Below are positions 39,863-50,398 of a stretch of 64,000 nucleotides of DNA, in pieces. Position numbers and translations under genes: made by a program. Below the pieces are notes generated by a model. It searched no databases and was not told the DNA's origin. It was given only the letters and a program-made list of their open reading frames with translations. This DNA comes from Gonatopus flavifemur (lineage: Eukaryota > Arthropoda > Insecta > Hymenoptera > Dryinidae). The DNA lies in contig JAFFJZ010000002.1 of NCBI GenBank assembly GCA_018340375.1, positions 14,836,001 to 14,900,000 on the forward strand, in the 5' to 3' direction. Within the stretch, counting starts at the first letter, position 1; every line of letters begins with the position of its first letter.

Positions 39863-40175
39863 CATTCTATGTTGTACTTCTTTCATCATTACGAACTTCC
39901 AGTAATCTTGCAACAAGCGCAATTGCAACAATTACTCTTTCGTAATCATGGGCAACCGGTACAGCATCCGCCGACTCCCAGTACTACGCCAACCACTCCC
40001 GGGCCGCCAACTCCCACGTTGAGCTCGTCTCCTTCGATCTCGGAAGATCAACAGACACAACAAAATTATATCAGCGAACTTTCTCAATTGGATCCCGATC
40101 CAAGCGATCGTTCGTCAGCCGAAATCACAAATAACGATGATAACGTTGCAACTCAAAACGATGATTCAACGTCAG
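39863..40175 (+). CDS. TMEM259: Membralin (TMEM259), penultimate coding exon
   Basis: Follows TTTTTGTTTCAG and ends at GTCAG|GTAAG; 313 bp. It starts in phase 0 with HSMLYFFHHYELPVILQQAQ, which continues the exon at 22255-22354 exactly as in other animal membralins. Around residue 30 the sequence changes from this conserved segment to a Pro/Thr/Ser-rich tail (QHPPTPSTTPTTPGPPTPT) and then an acidic and Asn-rich stretch. The family's cytosolic C-terminal tail is likewise poorly conserved and low in complexity. The last base is the first base of a codon and joins to AA at 40246 to make GAA (Glu). Open frame continuing past 40175 into the intron is not coding. Confidence 0.95.
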
Positions 40176-40245
40176 GTAAGGATTTTGAAAAATTGAATAT
40201 CACCTCATCATCCACATCGTATATCCATAATTCGATTTATCGTAG

Positions 40246-40469
40246 AATCTGCGTCTGTCAGTGGAGTGAACAACAATCCTAAAAACGTAGACTCACCCAA
40301 CATCAAAAACGTTCATACATCCTCCGAAGCTACCGGAGTCGTGAGTACTTCGTCAGACGCATCAACGTCTGAAGATTTCGAAGTCATCGAACCTAACGAA
40401 ACATCACGTAAAGAAGTTTCCACAGCATCACCGGTATCTTCATCCCAAACTGAACAAGAAAATCCTTAG
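40246..40469 (+). CDS. TMEM259: Membralin (TMEM259), last coding exon
   Basis: Separated from the previous exon by a 70-bp intron (GTAAGG ... TTATCGTAG). The phase is right: the upstream G plus AA gives Glu, then SASVSGVNNNPKNVDSPN. 224 bp to the TAG at 40467-40469. The product is Ser/Thr/Glu-rich and probably disordered (STSSDASTSEDFEVIEPNE, ending SSSQTEQENP), fitting the variable C-terminal tail of membralin. Support comes from splice phase and position rather than sequence conservation. A GTG at 40266 could be mistaken for a start; it is internal. Confidence 0.88.
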
Positions 40470-42791
40470 CACTGATGCATCTAACCATGGTATGTATACT
40501 CACATCCAGGAGTCAACTTGTTACCTGTGATTTCTGTAATGGATCCAGTTGAAATTCAAAAATCAGAACATTGTGAAAAATGTCTCGTGTATTACAATGT
40601 ATATAAAGTTTGGAGTAATTGAATCAAACATTCTTTGATACAGCCTTTATTCAATTCACTCGATATAAGTTGTTACTTTCAGCGAAAGATGTTGTGTAGT
40701 TCGGTTTATTGAAAACCTATTATTTATTTTATATAACACAACTTCTTTGCGCTGGCTTGATTTCACGTCTAGTTTGTTCATTTGATGCGCGAAACATTTT
40801 TTATAATGTACAATTCGAATATGCATTGAATAAGAAATTTTTATGGGATCATTCGAATCCATAGGGTGTATTAATTTATGAATTCATATCATTTTAACTA
40901 CGATTTTATGTGAAGAAAAAAAACTCCAAAGGGAGATTCTCGAGTGACATATTTTGCTGATCCAAGAGTATGTGTATTATGTGTGTATATATATATATTA
41001 TTTTCTCAAGAATTCAGTTTTCATGATGAATATATATGAAACATTTCATATTTTCGAATATGAAACACTTTTACATAGATAAAAGTAGTTGAGATGACAA
41101 GGCAAATAACCACGTGAATTTTCTAAAAATCTCAGCTGATTGATTTAGTGCTTTTGTGATTGTGAGATTTTTATATTCATAATTATGAATTTTATGAACA
41201 ATTTTACGATTAAACAATCACGAGGGATTGAAATTTCTGTGGAGGTTGTTTTACTTGGATCAAGCATACAAAAAATTGAGTGAAACTTTTTTTTTTCGAG
41301 TATGAGAAGTGTTTATTCATCTCTTTGATGCAGATGTTGAAACATATTTGCAAATGAATCAATGCTGGAGTAGATGCTGTATGGAAATGAAGAGTGAATA
41401 ATTGAAGATCGATGATTAATTCAATATCAACGAGCTTATTATTTGTCTGTCAGAATTTAGAATTCAGATTCATTAATAGTTGATTGCGAATACAGTATGA
41501 AGATTTCTATCGCGGTTTTAATATATAAATATATATATAAATTAAACGATGGATTGTAATGAACTTGTGTTTGAAGTTTTTGAATGTTCATTTTGTATGA
41601 TGTGTCATTCGTTTACTAGGCAGTGCTTGAATGAACATCTCAGTGCATCGGAATGCATATCTCTTGGAAGATGAATTTTCTAGAGCTGTTCGTAACGGAC
41701 ATCTCCAAAGAAAAAGAATAAAATGTTTAATCAAAAATGTAGAGGAGTATCGATTCCTCGTACACATGCAATTCAATATACTTCTCAATAGATTTTTAAT
41801 AATCATGCTCAATCATATTTCACAGTACATTCTCGTAACGATTCATCACAGTCGAACGATTATTATTTTTCAATGATATTTTCTGATGTGTCGAATAATT
41901 TTCAGCAATCGATGCGATGAATATTTTGTGAACGATCAAATCTTGTTTGCAATCTAATAAAACTGTTCAATTCATTCAAACTGGTTTAGTTTGAATTTTC
42001 GAATACTTTCCACTCGGTTCCATTCGAATCAAGAGAAAACAATTGTGAAGAATGATTATGAAAGTTTTTATCAACAACTTTCCTTTCATGATTGTCATTA
42101 GGATGTAAAGTTGAATAAGATAGTTATATTCATTATAGGGCTTGAAGGTTATAAAGATACCATATATACATAAAAATAAATTATATAAATAACTTGTAAT
42201 ATAAGATTCATTTACGTTGAAATAATGGAGTCGCAATTTTTTCTACCAAGCGACGAATAGTATAATGAATAAAAAAAAAGGGCTCATGAAGAATATATTT
42301 GGAGTGTGCGATTTAAAGAACGTCCTCCATGTAGTTTTAATAAGAAAAACAAAGAGAAGAGAAAGTAACGGTAACAGACATGATTGAAGTACTTATATAT
42401 GCTACTCGCACATACATATTTATATTGATTGTTTATCGCCGTTATACTTTTCTATTCAAATAGAAACGTGTACGAAGTACATGGAATGGATGACCCTACT
42501 ATCAACATTCGAAATCATAAAACGAAAGTATCGAAAAATCAGTGAAAAAGAACGGAAGAAAGTTTTTGTATCGACACAATAATCCACTTAGCCCTCTTGC
42601 GTAAAAAACGATGTTCGATTTCATCTATTTCGAACAACTTTCGTTTTATTACCCCTTCATATATCTTTTGGTTGTAAATATATCACTGCTGGTCATTATT
42701 GTTGATAACTGAACACTACTATATTCTCTGTTACACTATTAAAAGATCATCAAATAAATACCGAAGAAGTCTTGTAAAAAAAAAAAAAAAA
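40470..42791 (+). other. TMEM259: Candidate membralin 3' UTR and downstream region
   Basis: No further coding sequence. Possible AATAAA signals at 41956-41961, 42175-42180, 42268-42273 and 42753-42758. The last is followed 18 nt later by a run of 16 A (42776-42791). Which site is used cannot be told from sequence. Confidence 0.4.
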
Positions 42792-45700
42792 CATGAAGTG
42801 ATTCGTTCTATTTGGTGTTTGTTGTATTACATCAATTATTAATCTTGTCTTTTTATAGTTTTTCCAGCTTCTGTTCTCCTTTTTCTCATTTTTCCTCTCT
42901 TCCTTTACGTTCAGATTAATAATTCTGAAACTTTCGTCAGGTGGTTGTGTATTAATGATTCCACAGTGTTGTCATAAAATATTTGTACTAAAATTTCCAC
43001 AGCGTATCGTGGGTGATCTTTTACTGAAAGTAAAACTAAATGATAATATTCCTGATATCTTTAAGAGGATATGAAAAGCATGTTGGGCATCTGGTTCACA
43101 AATTTTCAGGGATAAATATTGTTTGAAATTGCATTTTATTTGGAAAGGAAGAATACGTTTTAGTTGAAAATTACCAACTATAAAGACCGAAATTATTGTA
43201 TTTTTACCATGAACGAAAACACATCTTGGTAAGAACAGAAATGAAAGCAGATTAAAGAGACATTTCAATCAGAGAATATACATTGATGTGATGATGTTAG
43301 GTGAATAAACGCGCATGTTCTTTCAGTTGGATTTAATTAAAAAGATTGAAGATTTGGTTTTCAAAAGAAATATGAGAATCTCCATTGATTTTTCAGACGA
43401 ACATTCCCCGCCGTTGTGAGTGGAAAATTGAACTGCACAAACGGGGAAGGGTTTTTTTTCTTTCTTAATCTCCATCGGTCAACGTTGTAAACATTCTCGG
43501 GATCAGCGCAGTTTGTTATCGTTGGAGAGAAATTCAGTGTACGATTAGCTTCACTTTCAAATATACGATCTCCAGGACAGTACGGTAATTATTTCAAATA
43601 ATGATTTTTATAAATCACGTTTGTGAACAATGGAACAGATTTGAAGTGGAGATTGGTTACGCTCGCATCGACGAAGGATTATTTATCAAATGATCGAACT
43701 AACAAAGATAGATCCAATACAACTCTCCTGAGATGTGATTATTTTCAGAACAGAATGAGTCAATTATCACGCCTGAACGCTGTTCGTATGAAATGAACAG
43801 GAAATAAAAATGACTTTCTTACTTCGTTGAAGAAAATACTGTTCTATATAATAAACCGGTGAAGATTATTATGATTTACAGTTGATGAATTATTATTGAT
43901 TGGAAATATAATGAATCGAGAGAAATTAACGATACTTGAATTTGAAATTTAGGATGCAAAGAATTTTTCGGTGGATCGAATGTGGATTTTGCATAATAAT
44001 GCACGTTGAATACGAAGATCTCCTGGTATTATAGAATCGTGTATGTAGTTTATTCCGTAGTATTATAGTGTGTGAAATACGAAGGGTCGTGCTGCGGCAT
44101 CGATTTGTGTGGCTCACTCCTAATTACGGCTTAATGAAAATATATTGTTACATTTGTACCAGTGTCGTGTCTCTTTGAGCGTATCTGGGAATCGTTCAAC
44201 CCTCTTCCGCGCCACCTTCCCTTCTCGCTGTCGCGTTCATTTCATCTATTCTAAGCTGACATATCTCTCCTCTCTTCTCATCCCCGGTCCACAAATACTT
44301 TCAATCTTTCGCTTCTATTCGTACGAACGGGTACAAGGTGTATTGTGTGTCTCTCCTCTATACGCCACCTGTTTGATTCTCTCGAAGATATCTCTCCTCC
44401 ATCTCTACCTCCTCCACCGTCTATTTGTCTATTTCGGTGTCCTCCTCTCACTCTTTGTCCTTCTTCCTCTTCCTCCTGCCAGTCGCAAGTTTCTAACATT
44501 ATCCCTCATTCGGGAACAACTACGTAAGACGTAAGAAGAACAATCAATTTCAATTTCCTTTGGGATCCCTTTTAAATCTCGCCTACAAACCTCCGTGCAC
44601 GTCTTACCTGATGGGTATCCTAATGTTGGTCACGTCACTGTTTAACACTAACTCAACCAATCATTGCAATATATTCTTGTACTACTTGTTTCGCTGTGAA
44701 TCGAGAAAATGTGTTGAGAAAGAAAAAAATTAGGACGGGTCCACGAGATGAGTTTGTTTATGTGGAATGAAGCGTTTCATAAATTTCAAGCGATGTGTTT
44801 TCATGTCTTTTGATATTTTACTCGTTGGATACCGAAAGGAATTTTTATATCAAGTGTCAGTGACAAATAAGGTCAACCTTTTCTCATTTCACGTGTATTA
44901 ACTAGAGTATTATCTAGTCTGAAATAATAGCGAGTTTTGAGTTTTAGTGGTACCGTTATATGCAAAATTACTGACGAATAATTTTGTACGGTACTTGCAG
45001 GTCCGTTTAGATAAACTTTGATTTAAAACCTTCAATCCAACGATACTACAAATGATCAACACCTCCGAAGATAGATTACCGGTCACCAGGTTAGGTTTTA
45101 GAAGAAACAAGCATACAACAACTTCGCGATTTCTCAGCCTTCTCGAACGTATTATTCCTTTCAATCCCTTCTCTCCTCGTAATACTTGGGTCTATGACAA
45201 TTGATCGGAAACAATTGAATCGAAAAAGAATGGTCGAATTCAAACTAACCGAAAAAACAATTGTTCGAAATCATATTTAATCGAAAAAAACACAACTCCT
45301 ATTACAATGCCAGAGAATTCACAACAGCCTTGAAACACTCTAGTTTGTTCTCATACATCGGATCGTCAACACTACCCACAACGTTACATAATTTTTGGAA
45401 AGCAGCAAATAGTTTTTTCCTCGGTGGAGTAAATAAAACCTTATTCAAAACTTGCGCCAGTGAGAATTTATTTTTGGTTTGGTTCTCGTCTAATACACTC
45501 AATGAACTTCCATATGGAAAGCTGCATCTGTTCAACTAGACAGTTGAACCCCCGATTCCACCCTTCCACAAAACATGCAAACACACATACGCATCACATA
45601 CATCCACTTTATAATTCAGAAACATATACAAAATTTCTCACCTACTATGAATTGGAATTGAACGCATGTAAACCTTCCGAACAGTAGGTACTTACAAAAC

Positions 45701-45927
45701 AAATTAAATAATAACGTGAACGGTGAACCAAAAACAGCAACTCCGAAGCTAATGTTACACGAGAGAATCTTGTAGTATAGATTACTACAATTATTTTGTA
45801 ATGGTGGGCTATACTGAAATTGTGATTAAAATCACCCAATGTTTTTTCATAAACAAGTACTTTGCATGAATCTCTTTCCACGAATGGGGAATTCTATTTC
45901 TTCCTCATTTCGTTTTCAACTTAGTAT
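42792..45927. other. Non-coding stretch with a pyrimidine-rich segment
   Basis: No conserved protein found. About 44170-44524 is strongly pyrimidine-rich on the + strand (TCTCCTCTCTTC-type runs) and is followed by a good donor, CTAC|GTAAGA, near 44523. It may be an untranslated first exon of a gene beyond the window, but this is unproven. The remainder is AT-rich. Confidence 0.3.
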
Positions 45928-46066
45928 CCCTGGTTAAAGTCTCATAGCAATTCACAAGAAAATGGTCTTCTTATGAAACACTATGGATTTTGCAACAGAA
46001 TTCATCATGAATCTTTATGAATATAAATTCACAAGTAATTATGATGAATCATCAGAACAAATTCAT

Positions 46067-46174
46067 CCCTAGCATGTATGTACCCCGGCCCAGCATGGGT
46101 CCCATCCTGCGAATATGGGCTCGAAACTGGGCCAGGGTGGTGCCAGAGTGGGCCAAAGTTCATACGCGCTAGGG
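46067..46174. mobile_element. Family E element (copy E1), nested
   Basis: Ends CCCTAGCATGTATG and CATACGCGCTAGGG; interior GGCCCAGCATGGGTCCCATC and CTGGGCCAGGGTGG. Flanked by AT on both sides, compatible with a 2-bp target duplication. Sits in the loop of the foldback V. Confidence 0.85.
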
Positions 46175-46266
46175 ATGGGACTTCGTAATTTACTTATGAA
46201 TATTCTGTTGCAAAATTCATAGTGTTTCATAATAAGGGTATTCTGTTATGAATTGCTATGCCACTT

Positions 46267-46669
46267 CCCAGATAACATTGGAAGTCTTCTGGACGTTTTA
46301 ACAACATAACCTAAGTTCTGGGCGTCTTGGTCCCGCTTGAGTAGGTTTTCATATGTTTAGAGAACCTTCATTTTTAGTGAGCCCAAATACGTTCCCGTTA
46401 CGTCCTTTTCATCTGACACAGAACGTTCTCATTATGTTTTCCAAACGTTCTTTCATGGAAACTAACCTTTACAAATATATGTGTAGCATCGCAGAACGTC
46501 ATCGACACCTTTATTGAATACGTCTCCAAAACGTCGTTTGGTGAAGATGAATTGAACATCACAGAACATTTGTATGTTCCTGGGATGTACATGTGATGTT
46601 CCTAGAACATTCTCTGTGGAGGCAAGGACGTTCTATGAATGTTTAGAAAACCTTCCAATGCTATCCGGG
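46267..46669. repeat. Foldback element (U) rich in AACGTTC words
   Basis: CCCAGATAACATTGGAAG at the left pairs with CTTCCAATGCTATCCGGG at the right. The interior repeats GAACGTTC, AACGTC and GAACCTT words. The CCCAGATAAC tip is shared with the host foldback of the hAT element near 52919. Confidence 0.8.
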
Positions 46670-46698
46670 TTTAACCAGGGAGTCTTCACAAAAACATA

Positions 46699-47974
46699 TT
46701 CGGTGTACAAATAAGTTTCCGCGGTTTGTCAAAAGATGGCCCCACCAGAAGGTTATGGAGAAATTGTCAGATGTAAAACGTAATATCCCAAGTTTAGTCA
46801 TCTGGCAACACCATAACCTTAAAGTACTAGTGATTCCGTATCAGCATCACGTAATTTTTTCCGTGCAAAAATGTCAAGTTTTATTCCGAATAAGCATCAT
46901 TTGCGGGAACTTTTGATTTACTTCTTTAGTGTGAAAAAATCTGCAGCTGAGGCGCATCGATTGCTTCTAGAAGCATATGGTGAAGCTGCTTTAAGTGAGA
47001 GAAGTTGTCAGGAATGGTTTCAAAAGTTTAAGAACGGTGAGTTTGACGTTAAAGACAAAGAACGCAGTGGAAGGCCGAAAGTGTACGAAGACATGGAATT
47101 AGACGTACTATTGGAGGAAGATTCGTCCCAAACGCAAAAAGAACTTGCACTTACTCTACAAGTGACTCAACAAGCAATTTCACATCGTTTAAAATCGTTA
47201 GGAATGATTCAAAAACAAGGAAATTGGGTTCCATATGAACTAAAGCCGAGAGACGTTGAACGCCGATTATGCATGAGTGAAATGCTGCTTGCCAGGAATA
47301 AAAAAGAGTTTTTGCATCGTATAGTCACTGGTGACGAAAAATGGATTCACTACGATAATCCAAGAAAGTCATTGGTTAAGCCCGTCTAACCATCAACATC
47401 GACTTCTAATCCTAATATTAATTGAAAAAATATCATGGTGTGTTTTTGGTGGGATCAGCTTGGTGTCGTGTATTATGAATTGCTGAAACCAAGCGAAACC
47501 ATTACTGGAGCTCTCTACCGAACACAATTGATGAGATTGAGTCGGGCACTTAAGGAAAAACGCGCCCATTACTACTCCAGACACGACAAAATTATTCTTT
47601 TACACGATAATGCTCGTCCACATGTTGCGGCGCCGGTAAAAACATACTTGGAAACACTCAACTGGGAAGTTTTACCCCACCCGCCGTATTCACCAGACTT
47701 AGCCCCTTCTGATTATCACCTGTTCCGGTCGATGGCACATGGTCTGTCTGAGCAGCGCTTCACATCATATGAAGACACTAAAAATTGGGTAGATTTGTGG
47801 ATAGCGTCAAAAGATGAAGAGTTTTTTCGACGGGGTATCCGAATGTTGCCAGAAAGATGGGGAAAAGTAGTGGCAAATGATGGAAAATACTTTGAATAAA
47901 CGTAATGTACTTTTCCTTTACAATAAATTCCTAATTTTTTATAAAAAACCGCGGAAACTTATTTGTACACCTAA
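46699..47974 (+). mobile_element. Mariner element 1, full length
   Basis: 1276 bp, TA target duplication (46697-46698 and 47975-47976). Inverted ends TTCGGTGTACAAATAAG and CTTATTTGTACACCTAA, followed inward by TTTCCGCGG and its complement; the two ends differ at one position near the tip. It encodes one transposase interrupted by two in-frame stop codons (see next entry). Confidence 0.95.
46871..47899 (+). pseudogene. Mariner transposase (D,D34D), two in-frame stops
   Basis: A single reading frame of 343 codons with the usual mariner length. Order of parts: N-terminal helix-turn-helix region (SFIPNKHHLRELLIYFF, RSCQEWFQKFKNGEFD), linker GNWVPYELK, then the catalytic domain. The first Asp is in TGDEKWIHYD, the second in LLHDNARPH, and the third, 34 residues later, in YSPDLAPSDYHLF, so the D,D34D triad is complete. 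The breaks are TAA at 47387-47389 and TGA at 47423-47425, both in the usually glycine/proline-rich segment after the first Asp; there is no frameshift between them. The C-terminus ends with the typical LPERWGKVVANDGKYFE. It resembles the mauritiana/vertumnana side of the mariner tree rather than irritans; subfamily not settled. Recently inactivated, judging from the short list of lesions. Confidence 0.95.
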
Positions 47975-48010
47975 TAGTGATATTGAATACATTTTTGATA
48001 CAATTTACAC

Positions 48011-48655
48011 TACCCGAAGAGAACATGTAGCTTCAGCGAACGTTCAGATTAGATCTGTATAGATCGGATCGAAGGTTCATGAAAGCTAACTTTTAGATTC
48101 ACAAACGTTTGTCAAAGGTACTACGGATGTTGGAATGTCCGCCTCGAAAAATGTTCAGGAAACATAGATGGAACGTTCATTGGAGGTTATCGAAGGTTTG
48201 AGGAAGCTTCACAAAAATATCTATACTTAGATTAATTTATAATAATTTATGTTTATTAATTGATTTATTTTCCATATAAATTGATCAAAATTAATATAAG
48301 TATAGATATTTTTGTGAAGCTTCGTTAAAGCTTCAATGAACCTTCAGCGAACGTTCAATTTATGTTTCCTGAACGTATTCCGAGGCGGACATTTTAACGC
48401 CCGTAGAACCTTTGTCAAACGTTTGTGAATCTCAAAGTTAACTCTAATGAACCTTCGGCCCGATCTATACACATCTGATCTGAACGTTCGCTGAAGCTAC
48501 ATCCCACACAGCACATCCACCGATGTCCACGTCGAATCTCCGTGGAGGCGAGGTGGAAGAAAGGGAGACGTGGATACAAGGTGGAAAGAACGGAGAGGCG
48601 ACGTGGAGGCGACGGAGAAATGTCCGCGTGCTGTACGGGATGTTCTCTTCGGGTA
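48011..48655. repeat. Long foldback (W) with nested insertion in its right arm
   Basis: Outer tips TACCCGAAGAGAAC and GTTCTCTTCGGGTA. Arms TAGCTTCAGCGAACGTTCAG and its complement CTGAACGTTCGCTGAAGCTA. The centre is AT-rich (near 48225-48290), with TATCTATACTTAGATT/TAAGTATAGATA pairing. The right arm is interrupted at 48503-48638. Confidence 0.88.
48503..48638. repeat. Small GC-richer element nested in W
   Basis: Ends CCCACACAGCAC and GTGCTGTACGGG with AT on both sides. Interior of GTGGAGGCGA/GAGGCGACG words. About 136 bp. The open frames across it are not called. Confidence 0.7.
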
Positions 48656-48847
48656 TAAAATTATTTCGACCAATGCACCTTTTCGATCAACATGCTCACC
48701 GACCAAGAAAATTTTTGACCAACTGAGCTCATCGACCGAAAGGGTAATTCGACGAATTGACGGGAACCCGTAATACTTGGTTACTTCTCGCGATTCGGAG
48801 TTGGATAGGAAAGTACGAAACTGAGGCAAACTCAATATATATATATA

Positions 48848-49095
48848 CACTGTAAAAAAAATTTGTTGAATTCCAAACAAAAATGCTTGGAAATTTACAA
48901 ACTTGGTTTGGAAAAATAATTTCCGAACCTTTTTTGTAAATTGCCAAACAAAAGTTTGTAAATTTTCAAAAATCTTCGTGAAATCACAAAATTTTTTGAA
49001 TGTTCACAAACTTTTGTTTGGTAATTTACAAAAAAAGTTTGTGTGAAAAACTGCCAATCCTCTTTGGCAGTTTAGGAAGTATATTTTTTAGAGTG
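48848..49095. mobile_element. Palindromic MITE, TA target duplication
   Basis: CACTGTAAAAAAAATTTGTTG ... at the left and TTTTTTAGAGTG at the right, between TA dinucleotides. The interior repeats AACAAAAGTTTGTAAATT and its complement. It abuts mariner element 2 with only 9 bp between. Confidence 0.88.
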
Positions 49096-49104
49096 TATAT
49101 AATA

Positions 49105-50398
49105 CGCCGTTCAATAAGTCCCGAGACTAACAACGAAGACAACATTTTGTTTTCAAAAATCATTTTTATTCATCAATATAATCTCCTTTTAGAGTGATAA
49201 AATCTTTCCAACGCCTTTCCAACATTTCTATACCATGTTCATAGAAGGATTTATCCTTTGCTTCGAAATAGGCTTCAGCTTCGACAATGAGCTCTTCATT
49301 CAAGCCGAATTTTTTTTTCCTGGAGCATTTTCTTGAGATCAGCAAAGAGCCAGTAGTCGCTGGGGGCTAAATCTGGCGAATACGGGGAGTGGGGGAGCAG
49401 ATCAAAGCCCAACTCGTGAATTTTTGCTATTGTTTTCATGGACTTGTGGCATGGTGCATTGTCTTGGTGAAAAAGGATTTTTTCCTTCTTCATGTGCGGT
49501 CGTTTTGCTGCGATCTCCTCCTTCAAACCTACCAAAAAGTCGTCAATATAATAATCACTGTTGATCGATTTACCTTTTTCCAGGTAGTCAATGAAAATCG
49601 CGCCATATGTATCCCAAAAAACAGACGCCACGACTTTGCCAGCAGACTGCTGCGTTTGTGGACGCTTTGGGCGGCTTTCGCCAGCCATGCCCCACTTAGA
49701 TAATTGCCGATCCGACTCCGGAGTGAAATGATGTATCCATGTTTCATCCATGGTCACGTATCGACGCAGGAAATCCTTTTCATTGCGAGTAAATAGCGAT
49801 AAACAGCTCTCTGAATCGTCGACTCGTTGCTGTTTTTGTTCCACCGGAAGCAATCGCGGCACCTACTTGGAAAAAACCTTTCTCATGCTCAATTTTCCAT
49901 GAAGGATTGTAAATACGCTTCCAGATGATATCTGTGTCATTTCTGCAATCTCACGGACCTTCACTTTGCGATTTTTCATTACGATTTTTAACACTTCACT
50001 CACATTTTCCGGTGTAACGGCTTCCAATGGCCTACCCGAACGTTCCGCATCGTTCGTGTTCTTACGACCACGTTTAAACTCAGCATACCAACGAAAAATC
50101 GTTGGTTTGGATGGAGAGGAGTCCGGGTAACGTTTTTCAAGCCATTGCTGGGCTTCTACGGTGTTTTAACCCATTGAAAAACAATGTTTTATCAACACGC
50201 GAAACTCGCTTTTTTCCATTTTTCAAACAAATTATAAAATGACTTTACTCTAACCTCGATAACTCTGCTGCTTGTGGTCCGATCGACATGAAATTTTTAC
50301 ACGTTTCATGTGAAGGTTCGCACTTTAGGGAAACGTGGCCAGTTTGGTACTGCTAGCACCATCTCTGGGTTAGTCTCGGGACTTATTGAACGATGCGT
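49105..50398 (-). mobile_element. Mariner element 2, irritans type
   Basis: About 1.29 kb. The inverted ends share GTTCAATAAGTCCCGAGACT; the left tip is slightly shortened relative to the right. TA on both sides (49103-49104, 50399-50400). The transposase runs on the - strand. Confidence 0.92.
49166..50219 (-). pseudogene. Mariner transposase, irritans subfamily, degraded
   Basis: The ATG complement is at 50217-50219 (MEKSEFRVLIKHCF...). The N-terminal region includes AQQWLEKRYPDSSPS and the NDAERSGRP linker, then KVREIAEMTQISSGSVFTI. The catalytic domain has MDETWIHHFTPESD, FHQDNAPCHKS and YSPDLAPSDYWLF, keeping all three Asp with 34 residues between the last two. The lesions are a TAA at about codon 18, a TAG at 49863-49865 just before the VPR motif, and a one-base shift in the A-run near 49315, after which the frame resumes as LNEELIVEAEAYFEAKDK and runs to a TAA at 49166-49168. 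Motif content is Himar1-like (irritans). Not functional as read. Confidence 0.93.

Larger units (their letters stand above)
45928..46680. repeat. Foldback element (V) carrying two nested elements
   Basis: The tips are CCCTGGTTAAAGTCTCATAG and TTAACCAGGG. The arms pair CTTATGAAACACTATGGATT with ATTCATAGTGTTTCATAATA. A family E element occupies the loop (46067-46174) and a second foldback (46267-46669) interrupts the right arm about 11 bp from its end: ...GAATTGCTATGCCACTT|...|TTAACCAGGG. A mariner begins about 20 bp further on. Confidence 0.85.

Noticed and set aside
44145..44534. 129-codon + frame and antisense 73-codon frame
   Set aside because: Pyrimidine-rich low-complexity DNA; mirror frames on both strands and no conserved motif.
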